Of a stretch of 64,000 bases of DNA, positions 51,824 through 60,093 are shown piece by piece. The stretch's first letter is position 1. Each line of letters begins with the position of its first letter. Both the position numbers and the translations under genes were made by a program. This DNA is from Mesorhizobium_K sp040049215. GTDB taxonomy: Bacteria > Pseudomonadota > Alphaproteobacteria > Rhizobiales > Rhizobiaceae. The notes below the pieces were generated by a model that was not told the origin of the DNA, made no database searches, and saw only the letters and a list, made by a program, of their open reading frames with translations. The stretch spans positions 1,612,001 to 1,676,000 of the forward strand of contig NZ_JBDZDN010000001.1 of NCBI RefSeq assembly GCF_040049215.1, given 5' to 3'.

Positions 51824-53101
51824 CTATCGCCCGACAAGACCGAGAATGGCATCGGCGGCGCGCGCCGTGCCGGGTGCGGCGGCCATGCTCGCGGCGTTCG
51901 TCCGAAGACGACCGCGCATGGATCGATCGTCGAGCAGTGATGCGATCGCCGCGGTCAGCCCGGCCGGCGTCCACGAAGCCCGGTCGAGGCGAAGTCCGAC
52001 GCCGGTCTCGACGGCGCGCTCGGCATTGTCGTGACCATCCCAGCAATAGGGCATGATCAGCGAGGGCACGCCGAAATACAGCGCCTCGCAAAAACTGTTG
52101 TTGCCGCCGTGATGGATGAAGAGGTCGCATCTGGCGACCACGGAGGGCTGCGGAAACCAGGCATCGAGATAGACATTGTCCGGCACCGCGCGGTAGGCCT
52201 CGCGAAATCCGCCGACATTGACGATGAAGCGCGCCGGGAAGGACGCGAAGACCGCGATCATCCGTTCGATCAGATCGACGTCGGCGGCGCCGAGACTGCC
52301 GAAGCCGAGATAGACGAGCGGCCCCTCGCCGCGCGGGAAGTCCGGCAGGTCGAACGGGCCCTCGCGGCGCACGCACCCCTCCAGGTAGACGAATTTATCG
52401 GGGTCGAGCGGCACCGCGCGTTCGCGGCGCACGATTTGCGGCGTCAGCAGAAGGTTGAGCCAGGGCGAGGTTTCGAGAAAGATGCCCGGCGGCAGCGCCG
52501 GCAGTCCCGTTCCCACGCGAAAACGGTTGAACCGTTCATGCGCCGGCGCGACGGCCTCGAGATAGCGCTTCTCGAAATAGGGCCGCGATGCGTCGTCGGC
52601 CGCGAGGCCCGATAGATAGGGGGGCACGTTGGCGTCGGGCAACTCGGTCTCGGCGCAGGAGACCATGCGCACCCACGGGATGGCGGAGGTCGCAAGCGCC
52701 GGGAACATGACGACATTGTCGAGCACAACCGCGTCGGGCTTCAGCCGGGCGAGCAGCCGGCGGAGCCCGGCCTCCGCCCCGATTGCGGTGTCGACGATCG
52801 CCTCCCAGGTCGGACCGACATAGGTGTCGAGCTGCTCGAGGGGCGAGAGGTTGAAATGCGGCAGGTGCCGGCGCACGAACGACTGCCACGTATCGGGGCG
52901 GTCGCCGGCGCGTTCGCTCGCTGGCAGTTGGTGCTCCGGAAAACCATAATCGGCGAACAGGCCGGAAAAGCCCGGATGACAGATGAAGACGGGCCGCGCA
53001 CCGCGCTCGCGCAACGCCTGCGCGACGCCGATGCAGTTCAGCGCAGCGCCGAAGCTCGCTTCAGGGAACAGCGCGACGATCGGTGCGGCGCGCGACTTCA
53101 T
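51824..53101 (-). CDS. MGT-type (UDP-)glycosyltransferase, paralogue 1
   Basis: This 425-residue GT-B glycosyltransferase starts IVALFPEASFGAALNCIGVAQALRERGARPVFICHPGF. The donor-binding C-terminal half contains PLVYLGFGSLGAADVDLIERM, AWFPQPSVVARCDLFIHHGGNNSFCEALYFGVPSLIMPYCWDGHDNAERAVETG (about residues 335-390), where His-x-Gly-Gly-x-N replaces the common HGG-x-x-T. It is paralogous to the gene at 58091. The start overlaps the gntR stop (ATGA), so regulator and enzyme are co-expressed, divergent from the polyamine ABC operon. The acceptor is unknown. Confidence 0.87.
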   Translation of the reverse strand: MKSRAAPIVALFPEASFGAALNCIGVAQALRERGARPVFICHPGFSGLFADYGFPEHQLPASERAGDRPDTWQSFVRRHLPHFNLSPLEQLDTYVGPTWEAIVDTAIGAEAGLRRLLARLKPDAVVLDNVVMFPALATSAIPWVRMVSCAETELPDANVPPYLSGLAADDASRPYFEKRYLEAVAPAHERFNRFRVGTGLPALPPGIFLETSPWLNLLLTPQIVRRERAVPLDPDKFVYLEGCVRREGPFDLPDFPRGEGPLVYLGFGSLGAADVDLIERMIAVFASFPARFIVNVGGFREAYRAVPDNVYLDAWFPQPSVVARCDLFIHHGGNNSFCEALYFGVPSLIMPYCWDGHDNAERAVETGVGLRLDRASWTPAGLTAAIASLLDDRSMRGRLRTNAASMAAAPGTARAADAILGLVGR

Positions 53102-54072
53102 CTGCCGTTCCGCTCGTCGGTCCTGCCGGTCGCAGGCAGGACCGGCGCGCCGCGGCTCGCCGCCTGCGGCCGCTGGCTGCGCGAGAGGCGCAGATGCAGA
53201 CGCATGAGATCGGCCGCCGCTTCGAACTGCCTGCTTTCGAGCTGGTCGAGGATGGCGAGATGCTCGCGCGTCGACTGCTTCAGGCGAAAGACGTTCACGG
53301 CGTGCATAGCGCCCGGCATACGCCTCAGCCTCAGATGATCGGCAAGCGCCTGGCCAACGAAACGGTTGGCGGCGCCGCGGGCGACCATGCCGTGGAACTC
53401 GATGTCGAGGCGTTGGAATTCGCGCGCGTCGAAGGTGACCTCCGGCGAGGCGAGTTGCGCCTCCATGCCGAAACGCAGGGCGGCGGCCTGCGCCTCGTCC
53501 AACCTGAAGCCCGGCGTCAGCAACGCGGCCGGCTCCAGAAGCAGGCGGTAGTCGTAGCTTTCGGCAAGCGCCTCCGGCCCCGCCTGCGCCGGGCGGAAGA
53601 GCCACGACTGGCCGGGAGCCTTCTCGATCCAGTTTCCGCCCTCCAGTATTCTTAGCGCCTTTAGTACCGTTCGGCGGTCGCTTGTGTAACGTTGTGAAAG
53701 GGCGCTGGCGGTAACCGTGTCGTCCAGGCGGCGCGCCGCGCGATCCCGCAAAATGGACTCGGCCAGGCGGTCCTCCTCAGCGCTCGGAAGGTCGGCGGCG
53801 GCCTCGATCGCGCCGGCGGGATCGATTGCCAGGGTGTAGCCGCTGTCCTTCTCCCACCGCACGACGCCTTGGCCGGCCAGCAGGCGCAGGCTCGCCCGGA
53901 CCGGCGTGCGCGAGACGTTGCAGAGCGAGGCGATCTGCTGCTCGGCCAGACGGTCGCCGGCCCGGAAACCGCCGCGGCGCACCGCCTCCAGGATGCGCTG
54001 GGCGAGATCCAGGTGATTGGAGCGGGGGCGCTGGCGGGTCGGCTGCATGTTGCGGACTTTCGCGGCGAGCAC
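53098..54072 (-). CDS. GntR/FCD regulator with two DNA-binding domains
   Basis: This is a 324-residue regulator. A GntR winged HTH is at residues 23-82 (RAGDRLAEQQIASLCNVSRTPVRASLRLLAGQGVVRW). A second winged-helix-like block follows at 103-160 (RRLDDTVTASALSQRYTSDRRTVLKALRILEGGNWIEK). The FCD domain (172-300) has its metal histidines in DIEFHGMVARG, STREHLAIL and LMRLHLRLS. It is divergent from the polyamine-type ABC operon and translationally coupled to the MGT gene, so it probably controls both transcripts. ATG 54072 is used; ATG 54048 is an alternative. Confidence 0.86.
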   Translation of the reverse strand: MLAAKVRNMQPTRQRPRSNHLDLAQRILEAVRRGGFRAGDRLAEQQIASLCNVSRTPVRASLRLLAGQGVVRWEKDSGYTLAIDPAGAIEAAADLPSAEEDRLAESILRDRAARRLDDTVTASALSQRYTSDRRTVLKALRILEGGNWIEKAPGQSWLFRPAQAGPEALAESYDYRLLLEPAALLTPGFRLDEAQAAALRFGMEAQLASPEVTFDAREFQRLDIEFHGMVARGAANRFVGQALADHLRLRRMPGAMHAVNVFRLKQSTREHLAILDQLESRQFEAAADLMRLHLRLSRSQRPQAASRGAPVLPATGRTDERNGR

Positions 54073-54101
54073 CGGTTCGTCGCTCGCATCCCGATTATGG
54101 A

Positions 54102-54130
54102 TTGACGTTCTTTTTGCAGCAATAGTACAG
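54102..54130 (+). promoter_or_regulatory. Possible promoter of the polyamine-type ABC operon
   Basis: TTGACG (54102-54107) is followed after 15-17 nt by TAGTAC/GTACAG (54123-54130), a poor -10. It lies between divergent gntR and the binding-protein gene, so it is the right place for a regulated promoter, but no clear palindromic operator was found. Confidence 0.35.
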
Positions 54131-54247
54131 TTGTGAAAACGGCAAAAAAGCCGGGGAACGAAATCCGCGCCTTAGCCCGATCATCGACGCAAGGCACTCA
54201 ACGCCGAATTTCACCGACGCAAAAGTCGCGAACAATGGGAGTCTGTC

Positions 54248-55309
54248 ATGAAGATCACGAACGAACGCCGGGCACGTGCGCGGGTTGTCCTGCTCGGCCT
54301 TGGCCTCGCCGCGCTGGCCTCGTCGGCGAGCGCCGCCAACCTCGTCATCTCCAACTGGGACGGCTACATGGCGCCCGACGCCATGGATGCTTTCAAGACG
54401 GCGACCGGCAATACCGGCGAGGTCGTCAAGCACGCAACCAACGAGGAGATCATGGGCAAGCTCGTCGCCTCGGGCGGCAAGGGCTATGACGTAGTCTTCG
54501 TTTCGTCGCCGTTCGCGGAGGTGCTGAACAAGCTCGGCCTCGCCGAGACGGTCGACGCATCGAAGGTCCCCAACCTCGCCAATCTTTATCCCGAGGCTGC
54601 CTCGCTCGCCTACGATCCGGGCAACACATTCTCGGTGCCTTATACATGGGGCACGACCGGGCTCTGCTACCGCTCCGACCTGGTGAAGACGGAGCCGGCC
54701 TCGTGGAACGATCTGCTGAAGCCCGCCGACGACATCAAGGGCAAGACGACAATGCTGGCGACCGACCGTTGGCTGCTCGCCGCCGGCCAGCTCGCCGACG
54801 GCTTTTCGGTGAACGAGACTGATCCGGCCAAGATGGAGCAGGTGAAGAACACGCTGATCGAGGCGAAGAAGACCCTGCTCGCCTATGACGACACGACGTT
54901 CTACGCCAAGCTGGTGTCGGGCGAGGCGCTCTTGGTGCAGGCGTGGGACGGCTGGTGCAACTACGGCATCACCGACAACAAGGACATCAAATACGTGATC
55001 CCGAAGGAGGGGTCGGATCTGTGGGTCGACACGATGGTGGTGTTGAAGGCTTCGGAGAACAAGGACGCCGCCTTCCAGTTCATCAACTTCATGCTGGACA
55101 CCAAGAACCACGCGTGGGCAGCCGAGAACATCCTCTACAAGGTGCCGAACAAGGCGGCGATGGAGAGCCTGCCTGCCGAACTCGCCACGACCTATCCGAA
55201 CATGGCCATGCCGGTCGCCGAGCTCACCAAATTCGAGGTGCTGCGCGATGTCGGCGAGTCGCAGAAGGAGTATTCGCGCATCGTCAGCGAGATCAAGGCG
55301 GCGCAGTAG
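54248..55309 (+). CDS. Spermidine/putrescine-type ABC transporter binding protein (PotD/PotF-like)
   Basis: This 353-residue protein has a signal peptide (RVVLLGLGLAALASSASA, cut at A-S-A/A-N). The mature start NLVISNWDGYMAPDAMDAF and KGYDVVFVSSPFAEVLNKLGLAE follow the PotD fold. TFSVPYTWGTTGLCYRSDLV and LLVQAWDGWCNYGITDN include the acidic/aromatic residues typical of amine-binding pockets. It heads the operon SBP - permease - permease - ATPase - MGT - cupin - ALDH - GS. The ligand is probably a cationic amine; the exact one is not readable. Confidence 0.88.
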   Translation: MKITNERRARARVVLLGLGLAALASSASAANLVISNWDGYMAPDAMDAFKTATGNTGEVVKHATNEEIMGKLVASGGKGYDVVFVSSPFAEVLNKLGLAETVDASKVPNLANLYPEAASLAYDPGNTFSVPYTWGTTGLCYRSDLVKTEPASWNDLLKPADDIKGKTTMLATDRWLLAAGQLADGFSVNETDPAKMEQVKNTLIEAKKTLLAYDDTTFYAKLVSGEALLVQAWDGWCNYGITDNKDIKYVIPKEGSDLWVDTMVVLKASENKDAAFQFINFMLDTKNHAWAAENILYKVPNKAAMESLPAELATTYPNMAMPVAELTKFEVLRDVGESQKEYSRIVSEIKAAQ

Positions 55310-55345
55310 CCTGCTGCCGTCGTTCGGAACTCAAAGGGGCGGGAC

Positions 55346-56215
55346 ATGACGGCGACAGGCACCCGCCCCGCCTTCCTGATGGCGCCGGCCCTGGCCTGGC
55401 TAATCGGGCTGATGGTCGTGCCGTGCGGCCTGGTGCTGGCGCTCGCCTTCTTCCAGCGCGGCATCTATGGCGGCGTCGACTACAGTTTCACGCTGGAGAA
55501 CTTTTCCAGGGTCTTCGACCCGCTCTACGCCGGCATCTTCCTGAGGTCGGCGCGTATCGCGGGAACGGCAACGGCAATCGCCGTAGTTCTGGGCTACGCT
55601 GCCGCCTATGCCATCGCGTCGTGCCGGCGAAACCTGCAGCCGGCGCTGCTGTTCTTCGCGGTGCTGCCCTTCTGGTCGAATTACCTGATCCGGACCTATG
55701 CCTGGATCGTGCTGCTCAACCGCGAGGGGCTGATCACGCAGTTGCTGCGCTGGTTCGGCTATGAGGGCGAGCCGCCGTCGATGCTCTATACGGAAGGCGC
55801 TGTCATTGCCGGGCTCGTCTACAACTACCTGCCCTTCGTCATCCTTGCCTGCTACGCGCCGCTGTCGCGCATGAACCCGGAACTCGCCGAGGCTTCGCGC
55901 GATCTCGGCGGCTCGGCCTTCACGACGTTCCGCCGCATCGTGCTGCCGCTGACGCTGCCCGGCATCGCCGCCGGGGCGGTGTTCGTCTTCGTTCTGTCGA
56001 TCGGCAACTTCGTGACGCCGGCCCTGCTCGGCGGCGGGCGGTTCCAGATGATCGGCAATCTCGTCTACGACCAGTTCCTCACCGCCAACGACTGGCCGTT
56101 CGGCGCGGCGCTGTCGATGGCGCTGATCGCCATCATGATGCTGCTTCTCCTCGTGCAGGCCTATGCGTCGGACCGCGCCTCGACGCGCACTGCCTCCGTC
56201 AGGGAGGATGCGTAG
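55346..56215 (+). CDS. Polyamine-type ABC transporter permease (PotB-like)
   Basis: This 289-residue permease has six hydrophobic helices. FLMAPALAWLIGLMVVPCGLVLALAF is the first; the EAA loop is LAEASRDLGGSAFTTFRRIVLPLTLPGIAAG near residues 183-213. ALLGGGRFQMIGNLVYDQFL is a PotB-type signature. Its stop is directly followed by the PotC-like ATG, so the two permeases are co-translated. Confidence 0.92.
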   Translation: MTATGTRPAFLMAPALAWLIGLMVVPCGLVLALAFFQRGIYGGVDYSFTLENFSRVFDPLYAGIFLRSARIAGTATAIAVVLGYAAAYAIASCRRNLQPALLFFAVLPFWSNYLIRTYAWIVLLNREGLITQLLRWFGYEGEPPSMLYTEGAVIAGLVYNYLPFVILACYAPLSRMNPELAEASRDLGGSAFTTFRRIVLPLTLPGIAAGAVFVFVLSIGNFVTPALLGGGRFQMIGNLVYDQFLTANDWPFGAALSMALIAIMMLLLLVQAYASDRASTRTASVREDA

Positions 56216-57010
56216 ATGGCGGAGCGCAGTGCAGCGGCTAGGCGAAGCGGCACAGCAGTGCTCGTGCTTTTCTTCGCCTTTCTCTACGTCCCGATCGCCG
56301 TGCTGGTCGCGCTCTCCTTCAACGAGGGCGGGCTGCCGACCGTCTGGTCGGGTTTTTCGACCAAATGGTATGTGTCGCTCGCGTCCAACCGGGACATATT
56401 GTCGGCGACGCTGAATACGCTGATTGTCGCAGTTGCATCGACTGCGATCGCCACGCTGCTCGGCACGCTGCTTGCCATCGGCATCGAGATCCGGCAGCAA
56501 CGCGGGACAGCGCTCGAAGCGCTGGTCTTCGCGCCGATGATCGTCCCCGACATCGTGCTCGCCGTTGCGCTGCTGTCCTTCTTTTCCATGCTTGATTTCA
56601 CACTGGGCCTGCACACGATCGTGCTGGCGCATGTCGTGTTCAACCTCGCCTTCGTCTGCGCGGTGGTGCGCGCGCGGCTAAAGAGCTTCGACTGGTCGAT
56701 CACCGAGGCGTCGGCCGATCTCGGCGCCTCTGCCTTCACCACCTTCCGGCGGGTGACCATTCCCGTGATCCTGCCTGCCGTGATCGCCGGTGCGCTGCTC
56801 GCCTTCACGCTGTCGGTCGACGAGTTCATCATCGCCTTCTTCACCGCCGGAGCGGGGCGCGCCTCGACCACGCTGCCGATGCAGATCTATTCGATGATCC
56901 GCTTCGGCATCACGCCGGAGATCAACGCGCTCGCCACCATCGTCATGGCTGTCAGTGTCGTGGCGCTCGCCATATCGCAGCGACTCAACCGCGGGATGGT
57001 CGGGCAATGA
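56216..57010 (+). CDS. Polyamine-type ABC transporter permease (PotC-like)
   Basis: This 264-residue permease starts immediately after the PotB-like stop. VLVLFFAFLYVPIAVLVALSFNEG is the first helix; FAPMIVPDIVLAVALLSFF and the EAA loop ITEASADLGASAFTTFRRVTIPVILPAVIAGALLAFTLSVDEFIIAFFTAG (about residues 162-212) are classic PotC sequence. It overlaps the ATPase gene by 4 nt (ATGA). Confidence 0.93.
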   Translation: MAERSAAARRSGTAVLVLFFAFLYVPIAVLVALSFNEGGLPTVWSGFSTKWYVSLASNRDILSATLNTLIVAVASTAIATLLGTLLAIGIEIRQQRGTALEALVFAPMIVPDIVLAVALLSFFSMLDFTLGLHTIVLAHVVFNLAFVCAVVRARLKSFDWSITEASADLGASAFTTFRRVTIPVILPAVIAGALLAFTLSVDEFIIAFFTAGAGRASTTLPMQIYSMIRFGITPEINALATIVMAVSVVALAISQRLNRGMVGQ

Positions 57011-58074
57011 CGCGTGCGGTGCTTGACCTCGACGCCGTCGGGAAGAATTTCGGCCGGCTGACCGCTGTTGACGGCGTGACTTTGTCGATCCGGGAAAACG
57101 AATTCTTCGCGCTGCTCGGGCCGTCGGGCTGCGGCAAGACCACGCTGCTCAGGATGCTCGCCGGCTTCGAGACGCCGACGCGGGGAAAGATCCTGCTCGA
57201 CGGTGCCGACGTGTCGCGGGTGCCGCCGAACCGGCGGCCGGTGAATTTGATGTTTCAGTCCTACGCGCTGTTTCCGCATATGAGCGTGCGCTCCAACATC
57301 GCCTACGGGTTGGAAATGGAGGGCCGGCCGGCCGCCGAGATTCGCGCCAGGGTCGACGAGATGCTGGCGACGACGCAGCTTGACGGGCTTGCCGGCCGCA
57401 AGCCGGACCAGCTCTCCGGCGGTCAGAAGCAGCGCGTCGCACTCGCCCGCGCTCTGATCAAGCGGCCGCGCGTGCTTCTGCTCGACGAACCGCTCGGCGC
57501 GCTCGACAAGAAGCTGCGCGGCGAGATGCAGATCGAGCTGAAGCGGCTGCAGCACGAGGTCGGCATCACCTTCGTCGTCGTTACGCACGACCAGGAGGAG
57601 GCGCTTGTCATGGCCGACCGCATGGCGGTGCTGAAGGACGGCCGGCTGCTGCAATGCGACACGCCGCACGCGGTCTACGAGCACCCCGCAGACGCCTTCG
57701 TCGCCGGCTTCATCGGCCTGATGAATTTCTGCCGGGGCGTCGCCGTCGTCGAAGGCGTGCGCGCGAGGGATGCCTCGTTGATTGCCGGCGCGCTGCCGGG
57801 AGGATTGGCAACCGGCGACGAGGCGATTGCTGCGGTGCGGCCCGAGCGCATCATGCTGTTTCCGCCGGCCGACATCGCCAACAGGACGACCGGCACGGTC
57901 GAGGCGCTCGCCTATCACGGGCTCGACCTGCAGCTCCATGTGCGCACGGCACCGGCCGACAAAGCTTTCCTCGTCCGCATCACCGCCGACACCGCGGACA
58001 AGCGCGCTATCGGCATCGGCGATGCGGTCGAGCTCGGCTGGTCGGCGGCGGACACACGCATCTTCAGAATTTGA
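57007..58074 (+). CDS. Polyamine-type ABC transporter ATP-binding protein (PotA-like)
   Basis: This 355-residue ATPase has Walker A LLGPSGCGKTTLLRML near residues 38-53, FQSYALFPHMSVRSNIAYGL, signature LSGGQKQRVALARALIKRP near 137, Walker B VLLLDEPLGALDKKLRGEMQIEL and the H-loop FVVVTHDQEEALVMADR. A C-terminal TOBE-like domain follows (AVRPERIMLFPP). It completes the PotABCD-like importer. A 16-nt gap precedes the glycosyltransferase gene. Confidence 0.94.
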   Translation: MTRAVLDLDAVGKNFGRLTAVDGVTLSIRENEFFALLGPSGCGKTTLLRMLAGFETPTRGKILLDGADVSRVPPNRRPVNLMFQSYALFPHMSVRSNIAYGLEMEGRPAAEIRARVDEMLATTQLDGLAGRKPDQLSGGQKQRVALARALIKRPRVLLLDEPLGALDKKLRGEMQIELKRLQHEVGITFVVVTHDQEEALVMADRMAVLKDGRLLQCDTPHAVYEHPADAFVAGFIGLMNFCRGVAVVEGVRARDASLIAGALPGGLATGDEAIAAVRPERIMLFPPADIANRTTGTVEALAYHGLDLQLHVRTAPADKAFLVRITADTADKRAIGIGDAVELGWSAADTRIFRI

Positions 58075-58090
58075 GAGACCGGAGGCACTC

Positions 58091-59365
58091 ATGACCCAAA
58101 AGACGATCGCATTCTTCCCCGAGGCCGCCTACGGGCCGGCTCTGAACTCGGTGGGCATCGCCCAGGCGGTCGAGGCGCGCGGCCACAAGGCCGTGTTCCT
58201 GTCCGATCCCGGTTTCGTCGATGTCTACAAGGGATACGGCTTCGAGGCGCATCCGGTGAACCTGTCCGAGCCGATGCCGCCCGAAAAGATGGCGAAGTTC
58301 TGGGAGGACTTCATCAACGGCCACATCCCGAATTTCCGCAAGTCGCCCTACGACCAGGTCGACAATTACGTGAAGGATTGCTGGACGGCGATCGTCGACA
58401 GCGCGAAATGGGCGCAGAAGGATCTGCCGGGCGTGCTGGCCAAGATCAAGCCTGATGTCATCTGCGTCGACAATGTCATCCTGTTCCCGGCCATAAAACA
58501 GTTCGGCGTGCCGTGGGTGCGCGTCATCTCCTGCTCGGAGAACGAGATCGAGGATGAGGATATCCCGCCGCATCTTTCAGGCTGTGGCGAGAACGATCAT
58601 GCCTGCCACAAGGCCTATCGCGACCATTTCAACGAAGTGATCCGGCCGATCCATGACGACTTCAACGCGTTCCTGACATCGGCGAATGAAGCTCCCTATC
58701 CGCTCGGCCAGTTCTTCGAGGCGTCGCCGCATCTCAACCTGCTGCTCTATCCGCAGGCGGTGAAGTTCAAGCGCAAGCATCCGCTCGACCCCAGGCGGTT
58801 TCAGTATCTCGAGGGATGCGTGCGCAAGGAGGCGGACTATACGGTGCCGGCCTTCACTGGGAATAATGACGGGCCGCTGATCTACGTGTCGTTCGGTTCG
58901 CTCGGCGCGGGCGACACCGAGCTTCTGAAGCGCGTCATCGCCGCGATCGGCAACTCGCCCTACCGCGCGCTGGTCAATGTCGGCGGCTATAAGGACCAGT
59001 ATTCCGACGTGCCTGACAACGTGATCATCGAGGGCTGGTTCCCGCAGCCGTCGGTCATCCCGCAGGCCGACGCCGTCATCCATCACGGCGGCAACAACTC
59101 CTTCACCGAGTGCCTCTATTTCGGCAAGCCGGCGATCATCATGCCCTATGTGTGGGACGGGCATGACAACGCGACGCGCGTCGAGGAGACCGGCCACGGC
59201 TTCAAGATGCCGCGCTACGACTGGACCGAGGCGGAACTGCTGGCGAAGCTCGACGCCTGCCTGACGGACAAGGCGATGAAGGCCAAGCTCGCCGCGACCT
59301 CGAGGCACATGCAGGCGCAGAACGGACCGGAGAAGGCCGCCGGCCTCCTGGAAAAGCTGCTGTGA
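58091..59365 (+). CDS. MGT-type (UDP-)glycosyltransferase, paralogue 2
   Basis: This 424-residue GT-B enzyme starts IAFFPEAAYGPALNSVGIAQAVEARGHKAVFLSDPGF. It has GPLIYVSFGSLGAGDTELLKRV, EGWFPQPSVIPQADAVIHHGGNNSFTECLYFGKPAIIMPYVWDGHDNATRVEETGHG (about residues 318-373), the donor site. The start is ATG 58091 with GGAGG upstream. It matches the 51824 protein along its whole length. It is placed inside the transporter operon, so the sugar acceptor is likely the imported amine or a product of it. Its stop overlaps the cupin start (GTGA). Confidence 0.88.
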   Translation: MTQKTIAFFPEAAYGPALNSVGIAQAVEARGHKAVFLSDPGFVDVYKGYGFEAHPVNLSEPMPPEKMAKFWEDFINGHIPNFRKSPYDQVDNYVKDCWTAIVDSAKWAQKDLPGVLAKIKPDVICVDNVILFPAIKQFGVPWVRVISCSENEIEDEDIPPHLSGCGENDHACHKAYRDHFNEVIRPIHDDFNAFLTSANEAPYPLGQFFEASPHLNLLLYPQAVKFKRKHPLDPRRFQYLEGCVRKEADYTVPAFTGNNDGPLIYVSFGSLGAGDTELLKRVIAAIGNSPYRALVNVGGYKDQYSDVPDNVIIEGWFPQPSVIPQADAVIHHGGNNSFTECLYFGKPAIIMPYVWDGHDNATRVEETGHGFKMPRYDWTEAELLAKLDACLTDKAMKAKLAATSRHMQAQNGPEKAAGLLEKLL

Positions 59366-60084
59366 CCTCATCCGCGCCGCATCTCCACGACGCGTCGACG
59401 CGCACGGACCTTGTGGACTGGGGCGTCCAGCCGGACGCCATTGAGGGCGTCTCGCGTTCGACCGGACGGCTCGTACACAAGGGCCCCGACAACCGGCCCG
59501 AGACCGGAATATGGCTGTGCACGGTAGGACGCTGGCGGCTGTCCATCCCGCGCGACGAACTCTGCTATTTCGTCGCCGGGCGGGCCACCTATCGTTCCGA
59601 CCTCGGCGAGACGATCGAGGTCTCGGCCGGCACGCTGGTCATGTTCCCTGCGGGCTGGAAGGGCGAGTGCAGGGTCCACGACGCGATCCGCAACACGTAT
59701 ATCCTGGCCGCAGACGAACCCGACACCAAGGAGCCTAAAATGCCCACCCCCGTCATGCAGTCGCCGCTGAAGCTGACCGAGCTGGTCGACTGGGGCGTCA
59801 TCCCGACGATGATCGAAGGCGAGTCGCGGACATCCGGCAAGCTGCTGCACAAGGGTCCGGAGGGGCGGTCGGAATGCGGGCTCTGGGTCTGCACGCCGGG
59901 CAAGTGGAACTGCCACGTGACGCGCGACGAGTTCTGCCACTTTCTCGAGGGGCGCTGCACCTATGTGCATGAATCCGGCGAGGTAATCGAGATCGTTCCG
60001 GATACGGTCGCCTTCTTCCCCGGGGATTGGAAGGGCGTTTGCACGGTCCATGAGACGATCAAGAAAGTCTACATGATCCGCTGA
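59362..60084 (+). CDS. Tandem double-cupin (Cupin_3/DUF861-type) protein
   Basis: This 240-residue protein is made of two similar cupin domains. The first is at about 15-110 (LVDWGVQPDAIEGVSRSTGRLVHKGPDNRPETGIWLCTVGRWRLSI) and the second at about 134-240 (LVDWGVIPTMIEGESRTSGKLLHKGPEGRSECGLWVCTPGKW). Each ends in a F-P-x-x-W-K-G-x-C-x-V-H strand. This is the EutQ/ureidoglycolate-like DUF861 form. The start is GTG 59362 in the MGT stop. An internal ATG 59740 with AAGGAG could also be used. Its role in the amine pathway is unknown. Confidence 0.85.
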   Translation: MTSSAPHLHDASTRTDLVDWGVQPDAIEGVSRSTGRLVHKGPDNRPETGIWLCTVGRWRLSIPRDELCYFVAGRATYRSDLGETIEVSAGTLVMFPAGWKGECRVHDAIRNTYILAADEPDTKEPKMPTPVMQSPLKLTELVDWGVIPTMIEGESRTSGKLLHKGPEGRSECGLWVCTPGKWNCHVTRDEFCHFLEGRCTYVHESGEVIEIVPDTVAFFPGDWKGVCTVHETIKKVYMIR

Positions 60085-60093
60085 GGCCGCCCG

